Below are positions 29,496-39,929 of a stretch of DNA of 64,000 nt, one piece after another. Each line of letters begins with the position of its first letter. The first letter of the stretch is position 1. The DNA comes from Pseudothauera lacus (GTDB lineage: Bacteria; Pseudomonadota; Gammaproteobacteria; Burkholderiales; Rhodocyclaceae), in the NCBI RefSeq assembly GCF_003034845.1, contig NZ_PZKC01000004.1, forward strand, positions 279,373-343,372, written 5' to 3'. A program made the position numbers and the translations under genes. The notes under the pieces were generated by a model. That model did no database searches and was not told the origin of the DNA. It saw nothing but the letters and a program-made list of their open reading frames with translations.

Positions 29496-30008
29496 ATGCC
29501 CAGCATAGAACTCCAGCCCTTCCGCCCCACGCACGACATGCCGCTCATCGAACGCTGGCTCCGCGACCCTGAGGTGTCACGCTGGTGGGGCGAGTCGGCG
29601 CAAGTGCAGGCGGCACTGGCCGGGCATCCTGCCGACCATGCCGCGCTCATTCACGTCGACGGCGTAGCGGTGGGTCTGCTGTGCTGGCAGATACCCACAC
29701 GCAGGGAGCTGGCCGACGCGGGTCTGGACGATCTGCCGGCGGATCTGGTCGATATCGACATCGTGATCGGCGAAGCGGGCATGCGGGGACAGGGCCTTGG
29801 GCCGCTGGCCCTTGAGTTGCTGTTCGAACGCCTGCGCCGGGAAGGCGTCAAGCTGGTCGGCGTGGCCACCGCCCTTGGCAACTCACACGCCCTGGCCGCA
29901 TATGCCAGAGTGGGCCTGCAGCCCTACCGCGACTTCTTCGAACTGGGCGAGGACTACCGCTATCTGACCCGGCATCTGGACAACCCTGGCCAGCCCTCAG
30001 CCGGGTGA
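29496..30008 (+). CDS. GNAT-family N-acetyltransferase (AAC(6')-like)
   Basis: The 170-residue protein shows the acetyltransferase pattern of the AAC(6')/IucB type: RPTHDMPLIERWLRDPEVSRWWG, then DIDIVIGEAGMRGQGLGPLALELL with the acetyl-CoA-binding R-G-Q-G-L-G loop, and NSHALAAYARVGLQPYRDFFE. The ATG at 29496 has a strong site (CGGAGG, 6 bp before) and is preferred over ATG 29448, which has none. The acceptor could be an aminoglycoside, a siderophore precursor or a protein; sequence alone does not decide. Confidence 0.82.
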   Translation: MPSIELQPFRPTHDMPLIERWLRDPEVSRWWGESAQVQAALAGHPADHAALIHVDGVAVGLLCWQIPTRRELADAGLDDLPADLVDIDIVIGEAGMRGQGLGPLALELLFERLRREGVKLVGVATALGNSHALAAYARVGLQPYRDFFELGEDYRYLTRHLDNPGQPSAG

Positions 30009-30049
30009 CGCCTCACAGTGCGAACACTCACAGTTACCGAGGCATTGCC

Positions 30050-30721
30050 ATGACCCACGACCGCAGCCTGTTTCCCATCATCGCCACCAACATTGCCACC
30101 ATCATCGCCGCACTCTGGGCGGACTGGGGGCTGGGCCAGCTGCTCTGGCCCTACTGGATGCAGAGCGTGATCATCGGTTTCTATGCGCGCCGGCGCATCC
30201 TGGCGCTGCAGGACTTCTGCACCGAGGGCTTCAAGGTCAACAACCGCGCCGTCGCCCCGACGGTGCAGACGCAGCGCCAGACCGCCAACTTCTTCGCCCT
30301 GCACTATGGCGGCTTCCATTTCTTCTACCTGTTCTTCCTGCTCGCCTTCGCCGCCGCGGCGGACCCGAGCGGCCATGTACCAGTGACCAACACCAATACC
30401 GGCGAGGTCAGCATGATGCACATCGGCCACACCGGAGGGCTCGACATGCTGATCTACCTCGCTCTGGGCGTGGGTTTCTGGCTCAGCCACCGCGGTTCGC
30501 ACCGCGAGCACGTGCAAGCCGACCTGCAGCGCAAGCCGAACATCGGCACGCTGATGTTCCTGCCTTACCTGCGGGTGATTCCGATGCACCTGACCATCAT
30601 CTTTGGTGCCGTCCTCGGCGGCGGGGCAGCACTGGCGCTGTTCGCGACCCTGAAGACGGTCGCCGACGTGGCCATGCACAAGGTGGAACATCGCTGGCTG
30701 CAGGCGGGGAAAACCGCGTAG
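30050..30721 (+). CDS. DUF6498-type membrane protein
   Basis: The 223-residue protein has about five membrane helices: LFPIIATNIATIIAALWADW, LLWPYWMQSVIIGFY, GGFHFFYLFFLLAFAAAA, GLDMLIYLALGVGFWLS and MHLTIIFGAVLGGGAALALF. The WxxxxLLWPYWMQSVIIGF pattern is that of the uncharacterised DUF6498 family. No catalytic motif is evident. The ATG at 30050 with CGAGG upstream is favoured; a GTG at 30005 would overlap the GNAT gene. It converges with clpB. Confidence 0.75.
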   Translation: MTHDRSLFPIIATNIATIIAALWADWGLGQLLWPYWMQSVIIGFYARRRILALQDFCTEGFKVNNRAVAPTVQTQRQTANFFALHYGGFHFFYLFFLLAFAAAADPSGHVPVTNTNTGEVSMMHIGHTGGLDMLIYLALGVGFWLSHRGSHREHVQADLQRKPNIGTLMFLPYLRVIPMHLTIIFGAVLGGGAALALFATLKTVADVAMHKVEHRWLQAGKTA

Positions 30722-30734
30722 CGGACGGCCGCGC

Positions 30735-30763
30735 GGAAAAGGAAACCCCGGCCGCAGCCGGGG
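30735..30763 (-). terminator. clpB terminator
   Basis: On the minus strand CCCCGGC (30763-30757) and GCCGGGG (30752-30746) form a 7-bp GC stem with a 4-nt loop, followed by TTTCCTTTTCC. It begins about 20 bp after the clpB stop. Confidence 0.65.
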
Positions 30764-30783
30764 GCGCTGCACCGGCAGCGTGC

Positions 30784-33378
<2,595 letters not shown>

Positions 33379-33412
33379 GGCGGGCATTCCCCGGAAGATT
33401 TGACTGCCTCCT

Positions 33413-33440
33413 ATGTGGGGCGGGTTTCGGTGCGTTCAAG
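33413..33440 (-). promoter_or_regulatory. sigma-32 heat-shock promoter of clpB
   Basis: Reading the minus strand, CTTGAA (33440-33435) is followed after 14 bp by CCCCACAT (33420-33413). This matches the RpoH consensus CTTGAAA-N11-15-CCCCATNT at all but two positions and lies 35 bp before the clpB start codon. Confidence 0.8.
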
Positions 33441-33559
33441 AGGACGACACTCCACCACTGCCCGAATCGCGCGCAATGCAGTTCGGAAGCACCCTTCACC
33501 AGGCCCCGTTAGTCGCTACACTGTGTGCTCCCGACAACGCTCCCAAGCGCAGGAAGCAC

Positions 33560-33847
33560 ATGGCAAACGCTTACGTGATTGGCCACATCACCGTGAAGGA
33601 CGAGGACAAGTGGGCCGAGTACCGCAACAAGGTGCCGGCCACGCTGCAGCCCTGGAATGCCGAACTGGTGATGCGCGGCAGCCTGGCCGCGGTGCTGGCC
33701 GGCGAGCACGCGCACGCCGACGTGGTGGTGATCCGCTTCCCCACGCTGGAAGCCGCGCAGGCCTGGTACGCATCCCCGGCCTACCAGGCGCTGATCCCGC
33801 TGCGCGAGGCGGCCGCCGATCTGGTGCTGACCTGCCACACGGCCTGA
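33560..33847 (+). CDS. DUF1330-family small protein
   Basis: The 95-residue protein has the DUF1330 ferredoxin-like fold pattern: MANAYVIGHITVKDEDKWAEYRNKVPATL, then DVVVIRFPTLEAAQAWYASPAYQALIPLRE. The family resembles EthD and antibiotic-biosynthesis monooxygenase folds, and its function is not established. The ATG at 33560 follows AGGAAG. It is divergent from clpB and stands alone. Confidence 0.85.
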   Translation: MANAYVIGHITVKDEDKWAEYRNKVPATLQPWNAELVMRGSLAAVLAGEHAHADVVVIRFPTLEAAQAWYASPAYQALIPLREAAADLVLTCHTA

Positions 33848-33895
33848 TTCGGCCGCTTGCACTGCGCCCGCTTGCCCGGGCAGGGGCGACAGACC

Positions 33896-33914
33896 TATAG
33901 TAAGGAATCCTTAC
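33896..33914 (+). promoter_or_regulatory. promoter/operator of the AbrB-PIN module
   Basis: A -10-like TATAGT (33896-33901) overlaps the palindrome GTAAGGAATCCTTAC (33900-33914; 7-bp arms, one central base). It lies 18 bp before the antitoxin start, so it is a likely autoregulatory operator. Confidence 0.55.
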
Positions 33915-33932
33915 CATCTACCGGAGGCGGAC

Positions 33933-34172
33933 ATGCTCGCCAAGATGACCGCAAAGAACCAGCTCACCCTGCCCAAGAGCGTGACCAAGGCCATCGGCCC
34001 GGTGGAGTATTTCGACATCGAGACGCGTGACGGGCAGATCATCCTCACCCCGGTGCGCATCCAGCGCGCCGACGCCGTGCGCGCCAAGCTGGCGGCGCTG
34101 GAACTCGACGAGCAGGACATCCAGGACGCCGTGAGCTGGGCGCGCGAAGAAAGCGACCGGGCCGCTCAATGA
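33933..34172 (+). CDS. AbrB/MazE-type antitoxin
   Basis: The 79-residue protein begins with an AbrB swapped-hairpin DNA-binding module (MLAKMTAKNQLTLPKSVTKAIG, then YFDIETRDGQIILTPVR). It ends in an acidic toxin-binding tail (LDEQDIQDAVSWAREESDRAAQ). A GGAGG ribosome site is at 33922-33926. It overlaps the PIN toxin gene by ATGA. It should neutralise the toxin and repress the palindromic promoter just upstream. Confidence 0.88.
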   Translation: MLAKMTAKNQLTLPKSVTKAIGPVEYFDIETRDGQIILTPVRIQRADAVRAKLAALELDEQDIQDAVSWAREESDRAAQ

Positions 34173-34603
34173 GGCCGCCGCGCGTGGTGCTGGACACCAA
34201 CCTGGTGCTCTCCGCGCTGGTGTTCGCCAACGGGCGCCTGAGCGCACTGCGTCATGCCTGGCAGGCCGGGCGCTTCATCGCGCTGGTTTCCCGCCCCACC
34301 ACCGCAGAACTGATGCGCGTACTGGCCTACCCGAAGTTCCGCCTGAGCGCGGATGAACAGCAGGACCTGCTGGCCGACTACCTGCCGTGGTGCGAGACCG
34401 TCCGCATCCCTTCGCCGCCGCCCGCAACACCGCCATGCCGCGACTGTTTCGATGAACCCTTCCTGCAACTGGCAGTCGCCGGCCGCGCAGACTGCCTGGT
34501 TAGCGGGGACCGCGACCTGCTGGTCCTCGACGGCCCCCTGCCCTGTCCCATCCTGACAGCCGATACCTTCCTGACCCGCCATTGCACATCTGCCGAGGAA
34601 TGA
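34169..34603 (+). CDS. PIN-domain toxin (COG1569 type)
   Basis: The 144-residue PIN protein has VVLDTNLVLSAL with the first acidic ligand at Asp9. Other features are RPTTAELMRVLAYPKF (Glu ligand), CFDEPFLQLAVAGRADCLVSGDRDLL and the C-terminal LTADTFL. This COG1569 group of putative nucleic-acid-binding PIN toxins is usually paired with an AbrB-type antitoxin, as here. The predicted activity is endoribonuclease with unknown target. It is a different subfamily from the PIN toxin at 2553. Confidence 0.87.
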   Translation: MRPPRVVLDTNLVLSALVFANGRLSALRHAWQAGRFIALVSRPTTAELMRVLAYPKFRLSADEQQDLLADYLPWCETVRIPSPPPATPPCRDCFDEPFLQLAVAGRADCLVSGDRDLLVLDGPLPCPILTADTFLTRHCTSAEE

Positions 34604-34610
34604 GCCGACC

Positions 34611-34961
34611 ATGACCGCCCCTGTCCGCATCTACCACAACCCGCGCTGCTCCAAGAGCCGCTCCGCCTGCGCCATCCTGGCCGAAAAGGGCATCACGACC
34701 GAAGTGATCGAGTACCTCAAGACCCCGCCCGACCGCGCCACGCTGACCGCCCTGCTCGCCAAGCTGGGCCTGCGCGCCGAGGAATTGGTGCGCAAGGGCG
34801 AAGCCATCGTCAAGACCAAATACGCCGGCCGCGCGATGAGCGACCAGGACTGGCTGGAGGCCATGCTCGCCCACCCCATCCTGATCGAGCGTCCCATCGT
34901 GGTGGTGGGCGGGCGCGCCGTGATGGCCCGCCCGCCCGAGCGCGTGCTGGAACTGCTGTAA
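34611..34961 (+). CDS. arsC: arsenate reductase, glutaredoxin-coupled (ArsC family)
   Basis: The 116-residue protein has the ArsC active site HNPRCSKSR with Cys13, and the family arginine in RPIVVVGGRAVMARPPE. It reduces arsenate to arsenite using glutathione and glutaredoxin. No arsenite exporter or ArsR is nearby, and ArsC-like YfgD proteins of unknown role share these features, so a role in arsenic resistance is likely but not certain. It lies 7 bp after the PIN toxin and 13 bp before the sigma-54 activator gene. Confidence 0.85.
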   Translation: MTAPVRIYHNPRCSKSRSACAILAEKGITTEVIEYLKTPPDRATLTALLAKLGLRAEELVRKGEAIVKTKYAGRAMSDQDWLEAMLAHPILIERPIVVVGGRAVMARPPERVLELL

Positions 34962-34974
34962 GGGGCCGCCCGCG

Positions 34975-36393
34975 ATGCCGCGCAGCGCGCCCTTCGACTA
35001 CGAGGACATCCGCCGCCGGGCGATGCAGTCGCTGTTCGAGAGCTTCGACAGCCTGTGCGAGGGCACCATCGTGGTGGACGGCGCGGCGCGCATCGTGTGG
35101 ATCAACGAGCGCTATGCGCAGCGCTTCGGCCTGGCGCACGCCGAGGAGGCGATCGGCCGCGAGGTCGAGGAGATCATCCCCAGTTCGCTGATGCGCGAGG
35201 TGGTGAGGAGCGGCCAGCCCATCCTGCTCGACATCCTGGAGGTGGGCAGCGAATCCTTCGTGGTCACCCGCATCCCGCTCAAGGACGACAGCGGCCAGGT
35301 GATCGGCGCGGTGGGATTCGCGCTCTACGACCAGCTCCAGCCGCTCAAACCGTTCTACGCGCGCCTGGGCCGCCTGCAGCAGGAGCTCGCCCAGACCCGC
35401 AAGCGTCTGGCCGAGGAACGCCGGGCGAAGTACACCTTCTCCAACTTCGTCGGCACCAGCCCGGCGGCGATGGAGATCAAGCGCCAGGCGCGCCGCGCGG
35501 CGACGCTGGAGTCGCCGGTGCTGCTGCTCGGCGAAACCGGCACCGGCAAGGAGCTGATCGCCCACGCCATCCATGCCGCCTCGCCGCGCGCCGACCGCCC
35601 CTTCATCGGCGTGAACGTCGCCGCCATCCCCGAATCCCTGCTGGAAGCCGAGTTCTTCGGCACCACCGCGGGCGCCTACACCGGCGCCGACCGCAAGGGT
35701 CGGCTGGGCAAGTTCCAGGCCGCCGACGGCGGCACGCTGTTCCTCGACGAAGTGGGCGACATGCCGCTGCCGCTGCAGGCCAAGCTGCTGCGCGTGCTGC
35801 AGGAGCAGGAGGTGGAGCCGCTGGGTTCCGACCGCGTGATCCAGGTGGACGTGCGCATCATCGCCGCCACCAGCGTGGATCTGGCCGCACGCGTGGCCGA
35901 CGGGCGTTTCCGCGCCGACCTCTTCTACCGCCTCAACGTGCTGCCGCTCAACCTGCCGCCACTGCGCGAACGTCTGGCCGACATCGAGGCGCTGTGCGAG
36001 CACATTCTGGAGGACAGTGCACGGCGCACCGGTCTGCCACAGCGCGAGCTCGACGCCGATGCCGTGGCGCTGTTCCGCCGCTGCGCCTGGCGCGGCAACA
36101 TCCGCGAATTGCGCAACGTGCTGGAGCAGGTGTCCATGCTCTCAGACGAAGCACGCCTCAGCGCCGCCAACTTCGCCCATATCCTGGTCCCGACCCTGCC
36201 CGCCGCGGCGGACACGCCAGCCCCCCGCCCGCTGGACGCGGCATTGGCGGAGTTCGAGCGCGGGCTGATCCTCGATGCGCTCGCCGCGTGCGCCGGCAAG
36301 GTGCCGGAAGCCGCGCGCCGGCTCGGCATCGGGCGCGCCACGCTGTACAAGAAGATGACCGCACACGGGCTAAAGTCTCAAAACAGAGACTAG
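34975..36393 (+). CDS. sigma-54-dependent transcriptional activator (PAS-AAA-Fis)
   Basis: The 472-residue protein has a PAS domain (about 18-130) followed by a short coiled coil. The AAA+ domain (about 155-390) has Walker A GETGTGKE, the sigma-54 contact loop GAYTGA at 233-238 (a known variant of GAFTGA) and Walker [10 protein letters not shown] Fis-type HTH ends the protein ([22 protein letters not shown]). The PAS sensor suggests control by a small molecule or redox state rather than by phosphorylation. Two palindromes just downstream and a sigma-54-like promoter before the CoA-transferase genes are the probable targets. Confidence 0.92.
   Translation: MPRSAPFDYEDIRRRAMQSLFESFDSLCEGTIVVDGAARIVWINERYAQRFGLAHAEEAIGREVEEIIPSSLMREVVRSGQPILLDILEVGSESFVVTRIPLKDDSGQVIGAVGFALYDQLQPLKPFYARLGRLQQELAQTRKRLAEERRAKYTFSNFVGTSPAAMEIKRQARRAATLESPVLLLGETGTGKELIAHAIHAASPRADRPFIGVNVAAIPESLLEAEFFGTTAGAYTGADRKGRLGKFQAADGGTLFLDEVGDMPLPLQAKLLRVLQEQEVEPLGSDRVIQVDVRIIAATSVDLAARVADGRFRADLFYRLNVLPLNLPPLRERLADIEALCEHILEDSARRTGLPQRELDADAVALFRRCAWRGNIRELRNVLEQVSMLSDEARLSAANFAHILVPTLPAAADTPAPRPLDAALAEFERGLILDALAACAGKVPEAARRLGIGRATLYKKMTAHGLKSQNRD
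36374..36391 (+). promoter_or_regulatory. distal enhancer site GTCTC-N6-GAGAC
   Basis: The palindrome AGTCTCAAAACAGAGACT has 6-bp arms around six bases and overlaps the stop codon of the activator gene. Its core is identical to the second site at 36451-36466, so both are proposed binding sites of the Fis-type HTH of that activator. Confidence 0.6.
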
Positions 36394-36450
36394 TCTACGT
36401 TCATGGACATGCTGCAATCCTCTGTGATTCCGGCTCTCCCGCCCCCTCTT

Positions 36451-36466
36451 GTCTCAATTCCGAGAC
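36451..36466 (+). promoter_or_regulatory. proximal enhancer site GTCTC-N6-GAGAC
   Basis: GTCTCAATTCCGAGAC is a perfect 5-bp-arm palindrome with the same six-base spacer as the first site, centred 76 bp from it (about seven helical turns) and about 80 bp upstream of the proposed sigma-54 promoter. Confidence 0.6.
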
Positions 36467-36531
36467 GATTGTACTCAAGAATAGTCCAATCAATTACGGT
36501 TTTACTTTTTAATCAGCAACTTGCATAAGCG

Positions 36532-36547
36532 CGCACGGTAATTGCAA
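36532..36547 (+). promoter_or_regulatory. sigma-54 (-24/-12) promoter
   Basis: GCGCACGGTAATTGCA matches TGGCACG-N4-TTGCA with correct spacing. The -12 TTGC and GCACG are intact; the first two bases of the -24 element differ. It lies downstream of both GTCTC-N6-GAGAC sites and upstream of the leader ORF. Confidence 0.55.
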
Positions 36548-36617
36548 CCCGTGCCCGGCAGCGGACGCAGAGCCGCAGCCCGCCCGCACCGGGCGCAAAT
36601 GCACAAGGAGGAGACCG

Positions 36618-36665
36618 ATGACCACTGATCCGACGCTGCCCACCGCAGACGTCCGCCCGGCATGA
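36618..36665 (+). CDS. 15-codon leader ORF
   Basis: A tiny ORF encoding [15 protein letters not shown] has a near-perfect ribosome site (AAGGAGGAGACCG). Its TGA overlaps the ATG of the UspA-like gene (ATGA). The position, coupling and strength of the site suggest a translated leader that sets translation of the next gene. The peptide has 3 Thr and 3 Pro in 15 residues but no run typical of an amino-acid attenuator, so a regulatory role is only inferred. Confidence 0.5.
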   Translation: MTTDPTLPTADVRPA

Positions 36666-37096
36666 ACGCGCCGGCGCTGAGGCTCGCGGAGTCCGCCGCT
36701 GCGCGGCCCTTCCGCCACGTCCTGCTGGCGACCGATTTTGCCACCACCACCGATGCCTTCCACCGCCGCCTGCTCGCTCTGGCGCGCAGCCGTGGCGAGC
36801 GCGTGAGCGTGCTGCACCTGCCGGTGGAGGGGGCACCCGACGACCCCTGCGCCAGCATCCTCGTCGATGGCCTGCTTGCCCGCCTGCAGATCGACCCCGC
36901 AGTGGCCTGGGTTGCCGGGCACGAAACCCTGCACGATGCCTTTCATGCCTGCGTCAAGGCCCACGGCGTCGATCTGGTCATCGCCGGGCGCTGCAGCGAC
37001 CTGCCCGAACACGCCCCCTGCCGCCGCCTGCCCGGGCTGGCCGCGCAACTGGGCTGCACCCTGATCGCTCTCGAAGACAGTCCGGAGTGGCTGTAA
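36662..37096 (+). CDS. UspA-like domain protein
   Basis: The 144-residue protein has the universal stress protein start [26 protein letters not shown] and the later [20 protein letters not shown]. It lacks the G-x2-G-x9-G-S/T ATP-binding motif, so it is probably of the non-ATP-binding type. It is coupled to the 15-codon leader upstream and lies 26 bp before the CoA-transferase gene. With that gene it forms the unit likely driven by the sigma-54 promoter. Confidence 0.75.
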   Translation: MNAPALRLAESAAARPFRHVLLATDFATTTDAFHRRLLALARSRGERVSVLHLPVEGAPDDPCASILVDGLLARLQIDPAVAWVAGHETLHDAFHACVKAHGVDLVIAGRCSDLPEHAPCRRLPGLAAQLGCTLIALEDSPEWL

Positions 37097-37122
37097 CGCC
37101 GCCCCGCCCAGGAGACCCCGCG

Positions 37123-39144
37123 ATGACGACGCCCCCCCGCTTTCCCCAGGTCAGCCACCCGGTTCTCGCCAGCGGCGGCCTGCCGCGCCGCAGCAAGGTG
37201 GTGAGCGCCGCCGATGCGGTGCGCCTGATCCGCCCGGGCGACACCGTGGCCACCAGCGGCTTCGTCGGCATCGGCTTTGCAGAAGGCATCGCCTGCGCGC
37301 TGGAGGCGCTGTACCTCGACCCCAACCCCGGCCCCTTCGAGCGCCCGCGCGACCTCACCCTGATCTACGCCGCCGGCCAGGGCGACGGCAAGGGCCGCGG
37401 GCTCAACCACCTCGGTCACGAAGGCCTGGTGCGCCGGGTCATCGGCGGCCACTGGGGGCTGGTGCCGGCGCTGCAGAAACTCGCCATCGAAGACCGCATC
37501 GAGGCCTACAACCTGCCGCAGGGGGTGATCACCCATCTGTTCCGCGACATCGCCGCGGGCAAGCCCGGCACGCTGTCGCGCGTCGGTCTGGGGACCTTCG
37601 TCGATCCGCGCCACGGTGGCGGCAGGATCAACGCCCGCACCACCGAAGAACTGGTCAGCCTGATGGAGATCGGCGGCGAGGAATACCTGTTCTACAAGGC
37701 CCTGCCGATCAACGTCGGCATCATCCGCGGCACCACCGCCGATACCGACGGCAACGTCACCATGGAGAAGGAAGCACTCACCCTGGAGGCGCTGGCCATC
37801 GCCATGGCTGCACACAACTCCGGCGGCATCGTCATCGTGCAGGTCGAGCGCGTTGCCGAACGCGGCAGCCTCAGCCCGCGCCAGGTGAAGATTCCCGGCG
37901 TGCTGGTGGATTGCGTGGTGGTCGCCGAGCGCCCCGAGCACCACATGCAGACCTTCGTCGAACAGTACAACCCCGCCTTCTCCGGCGAAATCCGCATTCC
38001 CACCTCGGCGCTGGCGCCGATGCCGATGAGCGAACGCAAGATCATCGCCCGCCGCGCCGCGCTGGAACTGGCCGCCAACAGCGTGGTGAATCTGGGCATC
38101 GGCATGCCCGAGGGGGTGGCGGCGGTGGCTGCCGAAGAGAAGATCATCGACCTTCTCACCCTCACCGCCGAGCCCGGGGTGATCGGCGGCGTCCCCGCCT
38201 CCGGGCTCAACTTTGGCGCCGCGGTGAACACCGACGCCATCATCGACCAGCCCTACCAGTTCGATTTCTACGACGGCGGCGGGCTCGACGTCGCCTTCCT
38301 CGGCCTCGCCCAGGCCGACCGCGAGGGCAACCTCAATGTCAGCCGCTTCGGTCCGCGCCTGGCCGGCGCGGGTGGCTTCATCAACATCAGCCAGAACGCC
38401 AAGAAGGTGGTCTTTGTCGGCACCTTCACCGCCGGCGACCTGCAGCTGGCGCTGAAGGACGGCCAGCTCGCCATCGAGCGCGAAGGCGGCACGCGCAAGT
38501 TCGTCGCAGCGGTGGAACACCGCACCTTCAGCGGCGACTACGCCCGCCGCCGCCGGCAGCCGGTGCTCTACATCACCGAGCGCTGCGTGTTCCGCCTCGG
38601 CGAAGAAGGCCTCGAACTCACCGAGATCGCCCCGGGCATCGACCTCGAACGCGACATCCTCGCCCACATGGATTTCCGTCCGGCCATCTCGCCGCAACTG
38701 GCGACCATGGACGAGCGCATCTTCCGTGACGAAGCGATGGAACTGCGCGCCAGCCTGCTCGCCCTGCCGCTCGAACAGCGCCTCTTCTACGATGCCAACC
38801 ACGGCGTGTTCTACGTGAACTTCGAAGGGCTGGTGATCCGCAGCCGCGAACAGATTGCCCACATCGGGCAACTCATCGAACGCTACCTGGCTCCGCTGGA
38901 AGAGCGCGTGCCGGCGATTGTCAATTACGACAACTTCTCCATCACCCCGGAACTCTGGGAACCCTATGCCGAGATGGTGCGCGGCGTGGTCGAGCGCTTC
39001 TATTCCAGCGTTACCCGCTATACCACCAGCACCTTCCAGCGCGCCCGCCTGACCGACGCGCTCTCCGGCCACGACATCAACCCGCAGATCTTCGCCGACC
39101 CGGCCAGCGCCCTGGCCCGCCTGCAGGATCTGGAGCGCGAATAG
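37123..39144 (+). CDS. acyl-CoA:acetate/3-ketoacid CoA-transferase, fused alpha-beta
   Basis: The 673-residue protein fuses both CoA-transferase halves. The first starts [31 protein letters not shown]. The second, from about 305, shows [14 protein letters not shown] and the catalytic glutamate segment [19 protein letters not shown] with probable Glu350. The type matches single-chain propionate/acetate CoA-transferases (YdiF group, COG4670). It moves CoA between short-chain acids such as acetate, propionate or acetoacetate. The C-terminal extension (about 520-673) is longer than in classical YdiF. The start is ATG 37123 after CAGGAGA. The sigma-54 setting suggests induction by an organic acid. 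Confidence 0.9.
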   Translation: MTTPPRFPQVSHPVLASGGLPRRSKVVSAADAVRLIRPGDTVATSGFVGIGFAEGIACALEALYLDPNPGPFERPRDLTLIYAAGQGDGKGRGLNHLGHEGLVRRVIGGHWGLVPALQKLAIEDRIEAYNLPQGVITHLFRDIAAGKPGTLSRVGLGTFVDPRHGGGRINARTTEELVSLMEIGGEEYLFYKALPINVGIIRGTTADTDGNVTMEKEALTLEALAIAMAAHNSGGIVIVQVERVAERGSLSPRQVKIPGVLVDCVVVAERPEHHMQTFVEQYNPAFSGEIRIPTSALAPMPMSERKIIARRAALELAANSVVNLGIGMPEGVAAVAAEEKIIDLLTLTAEPGVIGGVPASGLNFGAAVNTDAIIDQPYQFDFYDGGGLDVAFLGLAQADREGNLNVSRFGPRLAGAGGFINISQNAKKVVFVGTFTAGDLQLALKDGQLAIEREGGTRKFVAAVEHRTFSGDYARRRRQPVLYITERCVFRLGEEGLELTEIAPGIDLERDILAHMDFRPAISPQLATMDERIFRDEAMELRASLLALPLEQRLFYDANHGVFYVNFEGLVIRSREQIAHIGQLIERYLAPLEERVPAIVNYDNFSITPELWEPYAEMVRGVVERFYSSVTRYTTSTFQRARLTDALSGHDINPQIFADPASALARLQDLERE

Positions 39145-39163
39145 GAGGCCGGACGCCGCCCAC

Positions 39164-39181
39164 TGTTGCTGCAACGCAACA
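39164..39181. promoter_or_regulatory. TGC-rich palindrome upstream of the phasin gene (possible PhaR site)
   Basis: TGTTGCTGCAACGCAACA pairs TGTTGC with GCAACA and includes a central TGCA. TGC/GCA-rich palindromes of this kind are bound by the polyhydroxyalkanoate repressor PhaR upstream of phasin genes in related bacteria. The assignment here is inferred from position. Confidence 0.4.
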
Positions 39182-39277
39182 TTCCCCAGCGCGCAGATCT
39201 CCCGACCGCCTGGTCGACAACAGCACGGCATCGCCGTGTGCTATGTTAGTCGAAGAGGCTGGAGGGAGAGGTGGCGT

Positions 39278-39293
39278 GTCGCCTGCAGGCGAC
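39278..39293. promoter_or_regulatory. perfect 16-bp palindrome in the phasin leader
   Basis: GTCGCCTGCAGGCGAC is a complete 16-bp palindrome 66 bp before the phasin start. A smaller inverted repeat, CACGGC-ATC-GCCGTG (39224-39238), lies 40 bp upstream next to a possible -10 TATGTT (39242-39247). The longer one may be an operator or a leader hairpin. Confidence 0.45.
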
Positions 39294-39358
39294 GGGCCAT
39301 CCCGGACGGAGTCCATATTGCCTCGCTAACCATCAACCGCGCTTGTGGAGATAATCAC

Positions 39359-39868
39359 ATGGCAACCAAGCAAGACCAGATGAACGAACTGCAAAAGAAG
39401 AACCTCGAAGCAGCGATGCGCCTGGCGCAGCTTTCCATCGAGAACTCGCAGCGCATCATGGAGCTGCAGGTCACTACCGCCAAGACCCTGTTCGAGGATG
39501 GCGTGCAGAATGCCAAGGCCATGTCCGCGGTCAAGGACCCCAAGGACCTGATGGATCTGCGTACCCAGTTTGCCCAGCACACCACCGAGAAGATGCTGGC
39601 CTGCGCCCGCGAGATCGCCGAAATCACCGCCCGCACCCAGAACGAAGTCGGCAAGCTGGTCGGCGAACAGCTGACCACCGGCAGCAATGACGTTTTCGAC
39701 GCCATGCAGAAGATGTTCAAGGGCATGCCGATCACCGACCAGAACGCCATGACCGCCATCCAGACCGCCATGGACACCACCCGTGCGGCCTTCGAGCAGA
39801 TGACCCGCGCATCCTCCGAAGCCTTTCAGGCCTTCAGCACCTTCAATGCCCCCAAGGGCCGCAAGTAA
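39359..39868 (+). CDS. phaP: phasin family protein
   Basis: The 169-residue, almost all-helical protein lacks cysteine-rich or catalytic motifs. It matches the phasin_2 pattern: LEAAMRLAQLSIENSQRIMELQ, FEDGVQNAKAMSAVKDPKDLMDLRTQFAQ, then AFEQMTRASSEAFQAFS. Phasins coat polyhydroxyalkanoate granules and control their size. The ATG at 39359 with GGAG 8 bp upstream is preferred over a longer open frame. It is monocistronic, with palindromes in the leader and a strong terminator after it. Confidence 0.9.
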   Translation: MATKQDQMNELQKKNLEAAMRLAQLSIENSQRIMELQVTTAKTLFEDGVQNAKAMSAVKDPKDLMDLRTQFAQHTTEKMLACAREIAEITARTQNEVGKLVGEQLTTGSNDVFDAMQKMFKGMPITDQNAMTAIQTAMDTTRAAFEQMTRASSEAFQAFSTFNAPKGRK

Positions 39869-39897
39869 GCGCGGATATCATTCCCGCTGAAAAAGCA

Positions 39898-39922
39898 CAC
39901 GGCGCCCACGGGCGCCGTTTTT
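39898..39922. terminator. bidirectional terminator between phasin and moaE
   Basis: ACGGCGCCC-ACG-GGCGCCGT (39899-39918) is followed by TTTTT on the plus strand. On the minus strand A residues at 39890-39894 give a T-run four bases after the stem. It can stop both the phasin and the moaE transcripts. Confidence 0.85.
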
Positions 39923-39929
39923 CATGCAC

